This document shows positions 23,199 to 32,781 of a stretch of DNA of 64,000 bases, in pieces. Each line of letters begins with the position of its first letter. Position 1 is the stretch's first letter. This DNA is from an uncultured Mollicutes bacterium (GTDB lineage: Bacteria > Bacillota_I > Bacilli_A > RFN20 > CAG-826), in the NCBI GenBank assembly GCA_900539595.1, contig UQCQ01000008.1, forward strand, positions 1 to 64,000, read 5' to 3'. The notes under the pieces were generated by a model. It ran no database searches. It saw only the letters and a list, made by a program, of their open reading frames with translations, and was not told where the DNA came from. The translations under genes were made by a program, and so were the position numbers.

Positions 23199-24200
23199 AT
23201 GAGTGAGAATCTATTCGATTACGCGACCAAAGAATTATCGCAAGACGCTTTTCTTCGCTGGCTTCTCGAAAACTACAACGATCCCATCGTAGGACCTGCA
23301 GCAATCAAGTTACTTCGAAAGTGGATGGGGCTATATCCTGGGCAGGACTTTGATGTTTCTAAAATCACCAAAATTAAAACCTATGCACAGCATAAACATA
23401 TCGATTTAATCGTAGATGTTACCGCGGATAACAACCTCTATTCTTTCATTATCGAAGACAAGACGCGTTCCAGTGAACATGACAATCAACTAACCCGTTA
23501 CAACAAGGTTATCGATTCATGGAAGGATTCAAAATATAAATATAGGGTTTTCTATAAAACGGGTTATGTCGACGAAAACGAATTAGAACAAATTAGCAAG
23601 CCGGGTTGGAAGTTATTTGGCGTTAAAGAGATTCGCGATACTTTCGAAGAATTCCAAAACTCAGAAAACGACGTTCTTGCTTATTATGCTAGATACTGTG
23701 ACGCCAAATACCAACAGACCACTTCTATATCTACCAAGCAACCTATCGATTGGTGTTTTGAAGAATGGCACACATGGCTCCGATTAGAACTAACGCCAAG
23801 GATCGACCAGGAATTTAACGGCAAAGTAAAAATGTGGTATTGGACTTACCAAGGAAGATACGCTTCCACGGGCGCTTATTTTGGAGATCTTGTATTCGGT
23901 AAACACGAGCCAGTAATCGAATTCTTCTTTCGGAACGGTGAAACCATCACCGCGAATGTTCACGTTGAAACTCTAGGCGCGTCAGACGATAGTTGGGATA
24001 GAGCTAATATTACCGAACCGTTTTGGCAAGCGTTTAGTCAGCATTTTGACAACGGTGAGCTCCCTTCGTTTAAAAGGCTAAACACCAAACATTGCATTGC
24101 CAAAATGAAGGAACCCATAGCAAAAGATAATCGAGAAAGCATCTTAGAGAACATGGTCTCAATGACCAGGGAGTTCTACGAATTCTTCCATAAATTTTAA
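23199..24200 (+). CDS. PD-(D/E)XK nuclease superfamily protein
   Basis: This 333-residue protein has an N-terminal restriction-endonuclease-like core: the HIDLIVDV strand (about 65-72, Asp), then SFIIEDKT (about 85-92, the E-x-K of the PD-(D/E)XK site) and DNQLTRYNKVI. The C-terminal 150 residues (with MWYWTYQGRYASTGAYFGDLVF) match the region found in PDDEXK-type PD-D/ExK proteins annotated as hypothetical defence nucleases. It stands alone and is transcribed against its neighbours. Partners of a restriction system are absent, so a solitary nuclease of defence or mobile-element origin is likely. Confidence 0.7.
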   Translation: MSENLFDYATKELSQDAFLRWLLENYNDPIVGPAAIKLLRKWMGLYPGQDFDVSKITKIKTYAQHKHIDLIVDVTADNNLYSFIIEDKTRSSEHDNQLTRYNKVIDSWKDSKYKYRVFYKTGYVDENELEQISKPGWKLFGVKEIRDTFEEFQNSENDVLAYYARYCDAKYQQTTSISTKQPIDWCFEEWHTWLRLELTPRIDQEFNGKVKMWYWTYQGRYASTGAYFGDLVFGKHEPVIEFFFRNGETITANVHVETLGASDDSWDRANITEPFWQAFSQHFDNGELPSFKRLNTKHCIAKMKEPIAKDNRESILENMVSMTREFYEFFHKF

Positions 24201-24286
24201 TTCGCAAAACCGAACGCGTCCACTGCATCCTCCAAAGATTTGCCTTCCGCTAACAGGCCAGACACATGCTTGCTAAAATTGTCCAT
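24197..24286 (-). CDS. Possible 29-residue peptide
   Basis: A short frame with GAAAGGAAACC before its ATG reads MDNFSKHVSGLLAEGKSLED then AVDAFGFAN. It overlaps the end of the nuclease gene on the opposite strand. The ribosome site is good and composition is protein-like, but nothing else supports it; it may be a remnant of a longer gene. Confidence 0.3.
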   Translation of the reverse strand: MDNFSKHVSGLLAEGKSLEDAVDAFGFAN

Positions 24287-24299
24287 GCAGGTTTCCTTT

Positions 24300-24539
24300 C
24301 AAGTTTTGTACACAATAACATGTAACAGAAATCCTGTTTTTTTCGTGACCTCCTTCGCCCCCTAGGGGCCCCATTCCAGGATAAACAGAACGGAGGTGGA
24401 TCAGGTCAAATCCACACAATTCCGGATGCCCCAACATATGGCGCACTATTTCCAAAGGGATATGCAATGGGATTCCAGAGATCGAAATAGGGTCGGACAG
24501 GAAGGGGTCCACGAAGTCTTAACCATATTCAATCAAGTA
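24300..24539. other. Gene-free stretch
   Basis: Nothing convincing is coded here on either strand. A short palindrome CCCCTAGGGG is at about 24359. Frames of 66-79 codons exist on both strands but have no ribosome sites or recognisable features. No clear terminator for the long surface-protein operon is visible. Confidence 0.4.
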
Positions 24540-27500
24540 TCACATGAAACTCAGATATTTTTTCATTACTACGATTATTTTTTCTTTAGTCGTTAAACCT
24601 TTCCCAACCGAAACTTTCAGAAAAGGTATGGGCAGTAAATCGAAAATTTCTTTCCTTATATAACCCTTAAAGTCTTCGTATTTATACAAACCGTATTTTT
24701 CTATATCTTTTTTCATTTGATTATCGCGATATCGCAAGTCTTCGTCATATTCGAAATAATTAAACCAGCCTTCAATTTCCCCGGTTATAGTTAGAAAACT
24801 ATTGGTGAAAACGTTAAGATGATAAACAGATACGGGAGAATAGACTTTGACGGTCTTAATTTTTACTTCGCCCTTTAACAACCGTGTCTTACCGAGCCTA
24901 CCCGATTTATTGACAAACACAAACTCATCATTTATGAAACTTTCGTAGTTATTTTTATTTATATAGAAATATTGTCTTTTGGAATAATTGTAGAAGCCGT
25001 GATCGACATGTATCTCTATATCGTGTCCATTATCAAACGACAATTTTAAAATAGGGGCAGTAACTATATTATTTTCGTTTTGATGATAGTTATAGAAGAG
25101 TTTAGAAGATTCCAGCCTGCCCTGTTCATGGTCAAATACTAAAAGCTCATCATTCGGATTTAAATCCTCGACATTTTTCTCAGTGCCATCCGCCAATAAA
25201 ACTTTGGTTCCATAGACAATGCAAAAATCTGCTTTGTGTATTAGGTTAATAGTCATTGTATATGCATTTCCAGTACCTAATTCAGTAACTTTAATTGTTA
25301 ATGTAAAATTATCATCAGATTTACCCGTTCCACTAACCGTATGCAAAGTTATCTGTTCAACATCATTGACTATATTTTCAGGTTGTGTTTTGTCATTTAT
25401 ATACTGCCTACCGGCTAGTGACGCCGTTAACTTCCATTCAACAGAAGCCCACTTTGCTCCGTCATTTAATTTTAATGTGAATTGTATGTTTTCGTTATTT
25501 CCATATTTGTTAGCAAAACTAAAAGTTTGACTTTTTCCAGAGGAAACATTCATTGTAGCGCTATTTTTCTTATTATCCGCAATTGATATTGAGGAAATTG
25601 GGGTAATCTGGACTGATGGGATAACTTTCAGAAGATAATCTCCCGTCACGCCTCCACAACTAGCCGATATAATTACATCCCCAAGTTTTTTTCCGGTCAC
25701 TTTTCCATTTTGATCGACCGTAGCAATCGTATTATCAGAACTGCTCCAAACAACCTTTTTATCGTATGCCTTTTCAATGTCATTAACATCGGCACGTAAT
25801 TGAACCGCAGAGTCAACATAAAGTGGGACTTGTCCATCAACAGGAGGAGTCGTGCAAGTTACAGAGACCGATTGTACATCAAATTCATTTATTCCGTTAT
25901 TGTTATTCAAAATCCCTCTATTGCTGTTAGTTACGCAAACCAGTCCGTTGGTCACATTATATGGAACTAATGAATTTCTTATATATGCAGTATTATTATG
26001 AAAAATAGTATAAACATTTGATATTAATTCAAATGAAAAATTTGTGATATCCTCCTCGAAAATCACTTTTTGTACCCCGTCGAAATTAATATCATTAGAA
26101 TGGTCGTTCAAAGAAATATTAAAAGAGGGCTTATAAGTATTCGAATTAGAAAAAACATTTACCCCAACACAAATCTTTTTCTTATTGAGATATTCAGCAG
26201 CGACAATAGTAAGCTCTTCGTTGATTTCAAGGAAATTTTTAATTGTCCATGGTATTGTAATGCTACCGGAGTTCCCTAAATCCCACGGCTCTTTCGATGT
26301 AATCGTTTTAGCCCCGGCTGTAATGTTAGTTGGATTATTGCAGAATATATTGCCTGCAATTTTATTCATAGAGAGTTTAGCGGAGTCGGCAATTTGTAAC
26401 ATTCCGTTTTCCATAAGCGGATACGCTTGTCTTCCTGAATTCAACACTCCCTGGCCTTTTCCTTTTTCCCCGTCATAAAACGCTGAATAAACAACCAACT
26501 CATTGCCAGAGAGAGTAACATTATCTCCGACATATAGTTTACCGCCAGTCATTAACTTCATGCGTTGGTTAGATATGTTAAAAGTAGCTGATTTTTGGTT
26601 TTCAGAGCATAACAACTCTACGTCAAATTTATAAGATAAAGGAAAATATGCTTGTTGCGTACTTAATTTAAGATTTTGGCCTTTCAAAGATAAATTAAAT
26701 TCCAAAAAATTAAAAGTAAACCCACCATAGCACCTTGCCTTGAATGTCTTATTAACAGAGTTATATTTATATAGAATCTGTGAATATTTCGCTTCCGTTT
26801 GCTGAATTAAAAAAGTGTTTGTTGTACCCACAACACCTTTCTCAACAGTTATGGTTTCGTCTACGCCAAGCGTTTCATATTTCACATAAATATTGATTAT
26901 TCCTTGAATAGATGCATTATAGTTGACTTTAGTCAAACATTTGACGTTTCTAAACTCCATTTCGTTAAAAACGGAGCATCTTTCTTTATCAATTGCACCA
27001 TTGGTCATTCCATATGAGTAATTAAATCCTCGATAGTCATTTATTACAACAGGGATATATAGTTTTCCTTTTTGCAAGTCGAAAACACTATTGTTGTTTT
27101 GTGATTTTTCGTCAATAAATCCAAAGCAATAGGTTGTTGCATTGTTGTTGCCCGTTTGAACTATCGACGATCCCTCATTTAGCACGATTCTAGAATAACT
27201 ATGGGAAGTTTGTCCCACGCAACCCGCGTTGCTTGTGCCTCCACTAAGATAGCCACTAATAAGCAAAGTTCCATTGTTGGTTAGTGTTTTCCCAGCTTCA
27301 ATTTCTATCGAAATGCGCAAAAATTTTGCTTGATTGTTTTCTGCATATTGATCATAACCGCTAGATCCTTGATTGCGTTTTGGATTTTTCAAACCATCGA
27401 TATAAGTTTTAAGGGTCGACGAATTTGTCACTTCGGATTCAGATGCTTTATCTGTCGGAACAAAAAGAGTAACGCCTTCCTTAATTGTACAGTTTCTTTT

Positions 27501-27800
27501 AATCTTATACGTGACACTATCAGGCGCGATATTATTAGAATCATTTTTAAAATTAGCCTTTTGAGGGGGAATAACACAAACAATATCCCCACTTTTAGCG
27601 ATGTCTAACGCCTTTTCTATTGAGGTATATTTAATTTTTTCTTTACCAACAATATAAGCAACAGGCTTAGATACTGTGTCACGATTATTGATTGAATACT
27701 GCCACTGCGAAGGAACAATCCAACTAGAGTATCCCACTGTTGCAATTAGGCTTGTTGCGGACATCACAAGCAAAGCCGTTGATTTCCATTTGTTTTTCAT
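24540..27800 (-). CDS. Large exported protein with C-terminal Hint domain
   Basis: This 1086-residue protein is the last gene of the surface-protein operon. The N-terminus (about 1-35, hydrophobic, ending VGYSSWIVP) is a SipW-type signal. A long beta-rich region follows that resembles the paralogue at 29877-32744 (IKEGVTLFVP-type segment), with a BIG2-like Ig domain at about 690-770 (KKVVWSSSDNTIATVDQNGKV). Cys860 starts a Hint (Hedgehog/intein) domain: CIVYGTKVLLADGTEKNVED, then the DIEIHVDHGFY histidine block (about 920-930) and YHLNVFTNSFLTI (about 990). The C-terminal HN/HNF of splicing inteins is replaced by TNSF, so N-terminal cleavage without splicing is more likely. About 80 charged residues follow. 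What is attached or released is unknown. Confidence 0.8.
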   Translation of the reverse strand: MKNKWKSTALLVMSATSLIATVGYSSWIVPSQWQYSINNRDTVSKPVAYIVGKEKIKYTSIEKALDIAKSGDIVCVIPPQKANFKNDSNNIAPDSVTYKIKRNCTIKEGVTLFVPTDKASESEVTNSSTLKTYIDGLKNPKRNQGSSGYDQYAENNQAKFLRISIEIEAGKTLTNNGTLLISGYLSGGTSNAGCVGQTSHSYSRIVLNEGSSIVQTGNNNATTYCFGFIDEKSQNNNSVFDLQKGKLYIPVVINDYRGFNYSYGMTNGAIDKERCSVFNEMEFRNVKCLTKVNYNASIQGIINIYVKYETLGVDETITVEKGVVGTTNTFLIQQTEAKYSQILYKYNSVNKTFKARCYGGFTFNFLEFNLSLKGQNLKLSTQQAYFPLSYKFDVELLCSENQKSATFNISNQRMKLMTGGKLYVGDNVTLSGNELVVYSAFYDGEKGKGQGVLNSGRQAYPLMENGMLQIADSAKLSMNKIAGNIFCNNPTNITAGAKTITSKEPWDLGNSGSITIPWTIKNFLEINEELTIVAAEYLNKKKICVGVNVFSNSNTYKPSFNISLNDHSNDINFDGVQKVIFEEDITNFSFELISNVYTIFHNNTAYIRNSLVPYNVTNGLVCVTNSNRGILNNNNGINEFDVQSVSVTCTTPPVDGQVPLYVDSAVQLRADVNDIEKAYDKKVVWSSSDNTIATVDQNGKVTGKKLGDVIISASCGGVTGDYLLKVIPSVQITPISSISIADNKKNSATMNVSSGKSQTFSFANKYGNNENIQFTLKLNDGAKWASVEWKLTASLAGRQYINDKTQPENIVNDVEQITLHTVSGTGKSDDNFTLTIKVTELGTGNAYTMTINLIHKADFCIVYGTKVLLADGTEKNVEDLNPNDELLVFDHEQGRLESSKLFYNYHQNENNIVTAPILKLSFDNGHDIEIHVDHGFYNYSKRQYFYINKNNYESFINDEFVFVNKSGRLGKTRLLKGEVKIKTVKVYSPVSVYHLNVFTNSFLTITGEIEGWFNYFEYDEDLRYRDNQMKKDIEKYGLYKYEDFKGYIRKEIFDLLPIPFLKVSVGKGLTTKEKIIVVMKKYLSFM

Positions 27801-28465
27801 ACATTCACCGCCTTAATATCGATTGAAAACGCCAAGCCCGAGGTCGACAGTGACGAATACACATCATTTGCAAAATCGGAAAATTCAAAGGAAAGGCGTA
27901 TATTGCAATATATATTCGTTTCAAGAAGTCCTGACGATTTCGGAATGTCTATAGTGGATGATAGTGTTGAGCCAGCAACGGAAAATCTGCATTCAAAATT
28001 ACATTCAGGTTGAAATACATTGGAATCGAGACTATAGGCGGAGATCACCTGTCCACTAGTTGAATCGCGTTTCAAATAATTTGCATTAAAAATATCGAAA
28101 GAAGATTCGTTGGTGATTTTTACTGTGAACGAAAGCCCGCCATTTCCCAATGACAAAACTTTTTCGAACCCTGTCGCGCTGCAATCGATCAGGATTGGAA
28201 AATAAATAGAACCAGACGAAACAATGGTTTCATCTTCGATAATGCCATACGGGCCATATCGAAACATATTCGGTTTTTGTACCTGAAATATGCTTCTAAG
28301 ATCAATTAAATCATCGGCCGCGGCAGTCAAATCGCCGCTTCCGTTAGTCGATCCACCAAACGTCCACGCCGAAAACCCGACAGCAAACAAGCAGGCACTA
28401 CTTAGAAATAGTACCCCCCCCCCGGAAATCCAGGCGGGTATCTTACCCAATTTCAGTTTCTTCAT
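27797..28465 (-). CDS. SipW-type exported protein, possibly phase-variable
   Basis: This 222-residue protein has a basic start, a hydrophobic core (about 15-31) and the FSAWTFGG end typical of SipW-dependent (TasA/camelysin-like) substrates, followed by a beta-rich domain. Codons for Gly15-Gly17 contain a run of ten G (plus strand C10 at 28414-28423), so slippage would shift the frame within the signal peptide. The gene overlaps the downstream Hint-protein gene by 4 bp. A ribosome site AAAGGGG is present, and 72 bp separate it from the gene before. Confidence 0.75.
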   Translation of the reverse strand: MKKLKLGKIPAWISGGGVLFLSSACLFAVGFSAWTFGGSTNGSGDLTAAADDLIDLRSIFQVQKPNMFRYGPYGIIEDETIVSSGSIYFPILIDCSATGFEKVLSLGNGGLSFTVKITNESSFDIFNANYLKRDSTSGQVISAYSLDSNVFQPECNFECRFSVAGSTLSSTIDIPKSSGLLETNIYCNIRLSFEFSDFANDVYSSLSTSGLAFSIDIKAVNV

Positions 28466-28537
28466 TTTAACGTTTCAACCCCTTTAACGTTATCGCACTT
28501 CTTTTATCGTGCATTGTCATGTACATTTTGAGGCTCA

Positions 28538-29227
28538 TCATCCTAGAACCTCCACGTAATTTGCAGTCAACTCAAGCGAGTTACCCATGCTGGTATTTAG
28601 AACCAATCCGTCATTGATTCCGAATTTGGTCCCAGTTTTGTCTCCGTTGGCCCATTCCCCGTTGCTTTGTAGTTCTTTATACGTCAATGGATCCGTAGAC
28701 GAGAAGGATACCAGCTTATAAGCAACCTTATTCACAGTGAATTCATTTTCGATAGCAAGGTTCGATAATAAATAGAGATAGGGATTGCTATCGATAATCA
28801 CACTTGTCGAATAATTCACCTGCTTCGGCGAGGCGCAAGTAACATGAATCGTTAGAATGGGGTCATAGACTGCATATAACGATAGGGTTTTATTCGCCCT
28901 ATCAAAGGAAGGTAATTCCACGAGTTTCAAGGACTCGGTATAGATATCCGTTCCATTCAACTCCTTCCAACCCTTGAAGTGCTCCGTTGCCGTATCGTCG
29001 ATATAAGGCAAAGAGAAAGACGAATCGATTTCAAGATTTTCGTAAACGATCGGATTTTTATCGGCGTCGTTTCGATAGAACTTAACCGCATAATGCACTT
29101 CATCAAAGGAAGGGGTCGTATCTTCTTTTTGAATGCTGGCCCATAAGGAAAATCCGGTGCCCGTTGCTGCAGAGACAAACCCCACGGATAAAAGGGAGAT
29201 TAAGGCAATCTTGGCATTTCTTTTCAT
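28538..29227 (-). CDS. SipW-type exported protein with InlB-like repeat
   Basis: This 229-residue protein has a signal region (about 5-30, ending TGFSLWASI). Next come an InlB/Listeria-type beta-grasp repeat (VKFYRNDADKN to HFKGWKE, about 48-90, then LSLYAVYDP) and a second beta domain. The gene starts inside the last codons of the preceding gene (4-bp overlap) with AGGAGG before the ATG. Likely a surface-exposed component of the same assembly as its neighbours. Confidence 0.75.
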   Translation of the reverse strand: MKRNAKIALISLLSVGFVSAATGTGFSLWASIQKEDTTPSFDEVHYAVKFYRNDADKNPIVYENLEIDSSFSLPYIDDTATEHFKGWKELNGTDIYTESLKLVELPSFDRANKTLSLYAVYDPILTIHVTCASPKQVNYSTSVIIDSNPYLYLLSNLAIENEFTVNKVAYKLVSFSSTDPLTYKELQSNGEWANGDKTGTKFGINDGLVLNTSMGNSLELTANYVEVLG

Positions 29228-29880
29228 GCGTTGCCTCCTAACCCGAAGCTCAGTCGGAAGGTAAGGTCGTTAAGCTTTAAACTCGTATCAGACTTCATCG
29301 CCTGACGGGCTGCAATAACGATATAATGGGTAACGTTAAAGGATAAAATAGATGTGCTTGTTGCGTCTGGTACGACGAAAAGCAAATCCACGGAACCCGT
29401 AGAGCCATTAGAAGCAATGGTTTCTTTCGTTGCCCCTTCTCGTGTTGCCCCATACTTGCAGGATTTAACAATTTCTCCGGCATTGCCGTAATAGGTTTTC
29501 TTGGTTTTGCTATATAGCCCAAAAGTGCACTTCAAGGTGAATTGGTTTAAATCAATCATCGTCTGACTCATTTTGGAACGATTCAAGTCAATCTTGTATT
29601 CTAGGGGCGCTTCTTTAATGGCGGTATTATCCTTGCCATTATCAAAGAAATAGGTGCCAAAGCTCGGCAATGGCAATTCCGGGTTCATGGTGATATCAAT
29701 TCCATTGGTATCCCCAAGGAAGACGTAATCGGCCCCTCCGTTTAAGGTTCCCTGCCCTTCTGGATTGGTATTATCCCCTTGGATGACCCAAGCGGCGAAA
29801 CCGGTGGAAGCTAAAACAGAGGCAGCAAGAACGCTGACACATAATAACATGACGTTTTTATTGGGCTTAAAAGGGTTCAT
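29224..29880 (-). CDS. SipW-type exported protein (TasA/camelysin-like)
   Basis: This 218-residue protein has the hydrophobic segment MLLCVSVLAASVLASTGFAAWVI, matching SipW-dependent signals, then GGADYVFLGDT and beta-rich sequence ending in LNDLTFRLSFGLGG, which is the usual pattern of these proteins. It overlaps both neighbours by 4 bp and so is tightly coupled. A structural or accessory surface subunit is likely. Confidence 0.75.
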   Translation of the reverse strand: MNPFKPNKNVMLLCVSVLAASVLASTGFAAWVIQGDNTNPEGQGTLNGGADYVFLGDTNGIDITMNPELPLPSFGTYFFDNGKDNTAIKEAPLEYKIDLNRSKMSQTMIDLNQFTLKCTFGLYSKTKKTYYGNAGEIVKSCKYGATREGATKETIASNGSTGSVDLLFVVPDATSTSILSFNVTHYIVIAARQAMKSDTSLKLNDLTFRLSFGLGGNA

Positions 29881-32744
29881 GATGCAGTCCCCCTTGTAAT
29901 CTCTTTAAAGTTCGAATCGTACATATGGCCATTCTCATCAAAGTAATAAAGTCCAGCAGTCAACACCTTGCCCGAGGAATCCTTGATGTTATTGATTTTA
30001 TGGGATGGGACATAATAAGTTCCATTAGCCATAAGGGTTCCATCGTCTTTGGCGAGATATACTGAATAGTTGGAGCCGGATTGCTTTTCAAATAACCCGA
30101 CGCCGGCTTTAATGGATTTATAGTAGCAATATTTAACGGTGCCAATTGTGCTAATTGCGATATCCTGACTTAGACCAACCACATTATTCACCGTTACGAG
30201 ACGTTCAACGGTTGCAGCATCGTTAAAGAAATAACGCGCTTGGATACCAAACCCCGTGATACCGGTAGAAGCCGTGAATACCGCGGACATGCCCTGATAA
30301 GCGTATTGATTGGATCCAAAGAAATACCATTTGCCATTTTCTTGGTACCATTTCTTGTTGCTGACGACGACTCCGGATTGCAGATAATAATAATGATTAT
30401 CGCCAGTTTTATAGTTGGTATTGGTAGACGAATAATGGAACAGACCGGTTCTGCCTGTTGCCATGACGTCATTTTCTAGCAAGACGGTTTTGATAACACC
30501 GTTATTGTCGATCGTCTTAAATAAGCCAGATTTTGTTGCATGTTCCGTAGATAAAGACCAGCGATCAAGAACTTTGTCATAGTGATAAGTGTTTCCGGGA
30601 ACGGATTGGGTGTAACTGTGATCGCCATTTTGGAGTTTGGCACAACTATGAGGAATTGAAACATAAGTTATGTCCGACCCGCTTTGGGTACATTGGTGTA
30701 CCCCTGGAAAAGAAGTTGCATCCGATAATTGGATAATTCCGGTCCTTCTCGGAGAAATAATTCGAGCGCCAACGTTTGTCTGAGATTGTTCGCCCGTAGT
30801 CATGAAATAGGAATTTTGGTCCATTAAGAACGTTCCATCCAAGGAAAATTTAGCGTCAACCAAATCAGCAGTCGTCCTTTTTTTGTGAGCGGTTGGCGTA
30901 AAAGGAACAAGTTGTAGGGGGGCATTAAGGGCATAGTCACCCCAATTATCCTGATCATATAGAACAATGCTATGCCCTTGGCCGATTCTGAACGTTGCTC
31001 CATTTTCAACATTGATTTCGGAACCTGGCAAAAAGTCCAAATCCTGATTGACAATGCAATCGCTGCCTTCTTTAAAGATAAAAGAAATATTGCCATTAAT
31101 GGGAAGGACATATTTCGAAGAATCCATATCTACTTTTTTCCCAAGTAGTTCAACAACAAACGAAATGCCAGATAATACACCCTTGCCGGACAAAACAATC
31201 TCTAGTCGATCTAAAGAGGCATTATATTTTTTGGTCAGATAACCAGTAGAAAGAGCAAACATGCCACCATCCCCAATAAACGTAAAACAGGGTTCTGTAG
31301 AACCACCAATACTACCCACGGTAATATCTTTTGACATGTACATCCCAGTAGTAGTTCTCAGTGTTGATCCCGCGTCGAGTCTCAACAGGCACTCTATGTT
31401 CTGAACATAGTATTGATTAACCATGAAAACCTTCTGTTTGTTACCGTCCATTGACAGCGATGCGGTGCCACCACGCCAAGTAGTAATCTGGAACATCTCG
31501 TAGATGGTCGCGCCCGTTTTTGCCAAAATATTTCCATCGCCGGTAGCAAATCCCCAGCAAAAGAACTTCGCACTATTTTGCACAATTATCGACGAGAGCT
31601 GTTCCAAAACAATTTGTCCGTAGCCACCGGTTGGAATGCCAGTATCGGTAGGCCCTTTTAATAAAATTTTACAAGCCACGACCAATGTTCCGTATACCGT
31701 TAAGGATGACCCTGATGGCAAAATCAACTTCTTATACAAAGACCGTGGCTCAGCACTATTGCAAAACTTCGGTTTTTCAGTCGCAAATTCAGAGGCCAAT
31801 GCACCTTCCTGACACGGCACCATTAACGTAACTTTGGAAGGGATACTATAATTTTTTTGAGCGATTTTACCACTTTTTGCAACTACTACAGTATGGTCTT
31901 TTTCATTTGCCAAAGCAGTGGAGATAGCGGAATCCAAATCAGCAAAATACTGACCGTCATTTAAAAACATAGCGTTAGAATTCTCGACAGAGAAAATGGC
32001 GGTTACCGTACATGGCTCAGATTCTCTGAAAATGCAGGGTGACTCAATATTGCGGATTTGAAACCCCGATCCGAAATCTGCTTGCCAACCTACAAAACTA
32101 TAACCATTGTTCGGGGTCGCAATAAGTTTATACCCTTCGCGGGAATCTTTCGGCTCAGGCTTATACGTTTCATTTACGGCATAGCCGTCGACCGTGTACG
32201 CTCCATTAACGGACGGAGAAAAAATAAGTTGGGGCCTCGAGATCTTCAACGCCGTTATTGCGTACAATGATAAATCTGATTTCTTTTGCTTATTATCTGC
32301 GTGTAATTCAATGGTTAAACTAGAGGAACTGGAAAGTGTGAGCGTCTTTTCCTGCCCGAGAATATTTTGTGTATATTTATCACCGCCAATATCCACATAT
32401 CCGCCAGTCGTTTGGAAATCCCACCCAAATGATAGTTCAATGTCATTTCCCGAAACGTTGCTAACAACAATACTACCGGTTTTATCTCCGAGAAGACTAA
32501 CACCACCGGTAACGGTCCCAGAAATAGAATCGCCCCCCACCATCCACGTCGCATCTTTTCGAACACCGAACCCGCTTTTCTCGGAGACGCTAATCAAGGA
32601 TGATAAGCCACCGTTTAACGATCCAGAAAAACTGGCATACCCTACATTCGCAGTAACGCTGACGCCCGCTAGCAGCCCAAACAGCATGCCAAAAGAGGCA
32701 ATCACGCTTCTGAATGCTTTACGGTGTCGAGAGAAGAATCCCAT
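29877..32744 (-). CDS. Large exported protein with wall-binding-like repeats
   Basis: This 955-residue protein has a signal region (about 10-40, ending VGYASFSG), then an InlB/BACON-like segment with GYSFVGWQAD (about 215) and a long beta-rich stretch shared with the Hint-bearing paralogue at 24540. The C-terminal 170 residues hold aromatic-glycine motifs of cell-wall/choline-binding type (WYQENGKWYFFGSNQYAYQG, then LYYFDENGHMYDSNF). It has an AAAGGAGG ribosome site and is separated from the lipoprotein gene by about 37 bp. It probably binds the cell surface non-covalently. Confidence 0.75.
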   Translation of the reverse strand: MGFFSRHRKAFRSVIASFGMLFGLLAGVSVTANVGYASFSGSLNGGLSSLISVSEKSGFGVRKDATWMVGGDSISGTVTGGVSLLGDKTGSIVVSNVSGNDIELSFGWDFQTTGGYVDIGGDKYTQNILGQEKTLTLSSSSSLTIELHADNKQKKSDLSLYAITALKISRPQLIFSPSVNGAYTVDGYAVNETYKPEPKDSREGYKLIATPNNGYSFVGWQADFGSGFQIRNIESPCIFRESEPCTVTAIFSVENSNAMFLNDGQYFADLDSAISTALANEKDHTVVVAKSGKIAQKNYSIPSKVTLMVPCQEGALASEFATEKPKFCNSAEPRSLYKKLILPSGSSLTVYGTLVVACKILLKGPTDTGIPTGGYGQIVLEQLSSIIVQNSAKFFCWGFATGDGNILAKTGATIYEMFQITTWRGGTASLSMDGNKQKVFMVNQYYVQNIECLLRLDAGSTLRTTTGMYMSKDITVGSIGGSTEPCFTFIGDGGMFALSTGYLTKKYNASLDRLEIVLSGKGVLSGISFVVELLGKKVDMDSSKYVLPINGNISFIFKEGSDCIVNQDLDFLPGSEINVENGATFRIGQGHSIVLYDQDNWGDYALNAPLQLVPFTPTAHKKRTTADLVDAKFSLDGTFLMDQNSYFMTTGEQSQTNVGARIISPRRTGIIQLSDATSFPGVHQCTQSGSDITYVSIPHSCAKLQNGDHSYTQSVPGNTYHYDKVLDRWSLSTEHATKSGLFKTIDNNGVIKTVLLENDVMATGRTGLFHYSSTNTNYKTGDNHYYYLQSGVVVSNKKWYQENGKWYFFGSNQYAYQGMSAVFTASTGITGFGIQARYFFNDAATVERLVTVNNVVGLSQDIAISTIGTVKYCYYKSIKAGVGLFEKQSGSNYSVYLAKDDGTLMANGTYYVPSHKINNIKDSSGKVLTAGLYYFDENGHMYDSNFKEITRGTAS

Positions 32745-32781
32745 GGTTATTGCCTCCTTTCTTGGTTAATTAATAAATGAA

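Noticed and set aside
24273..24512. 79-codon frame on the minus strand
   Set aside because: No ribosome site and no recognisable domain; composition does not look coding.
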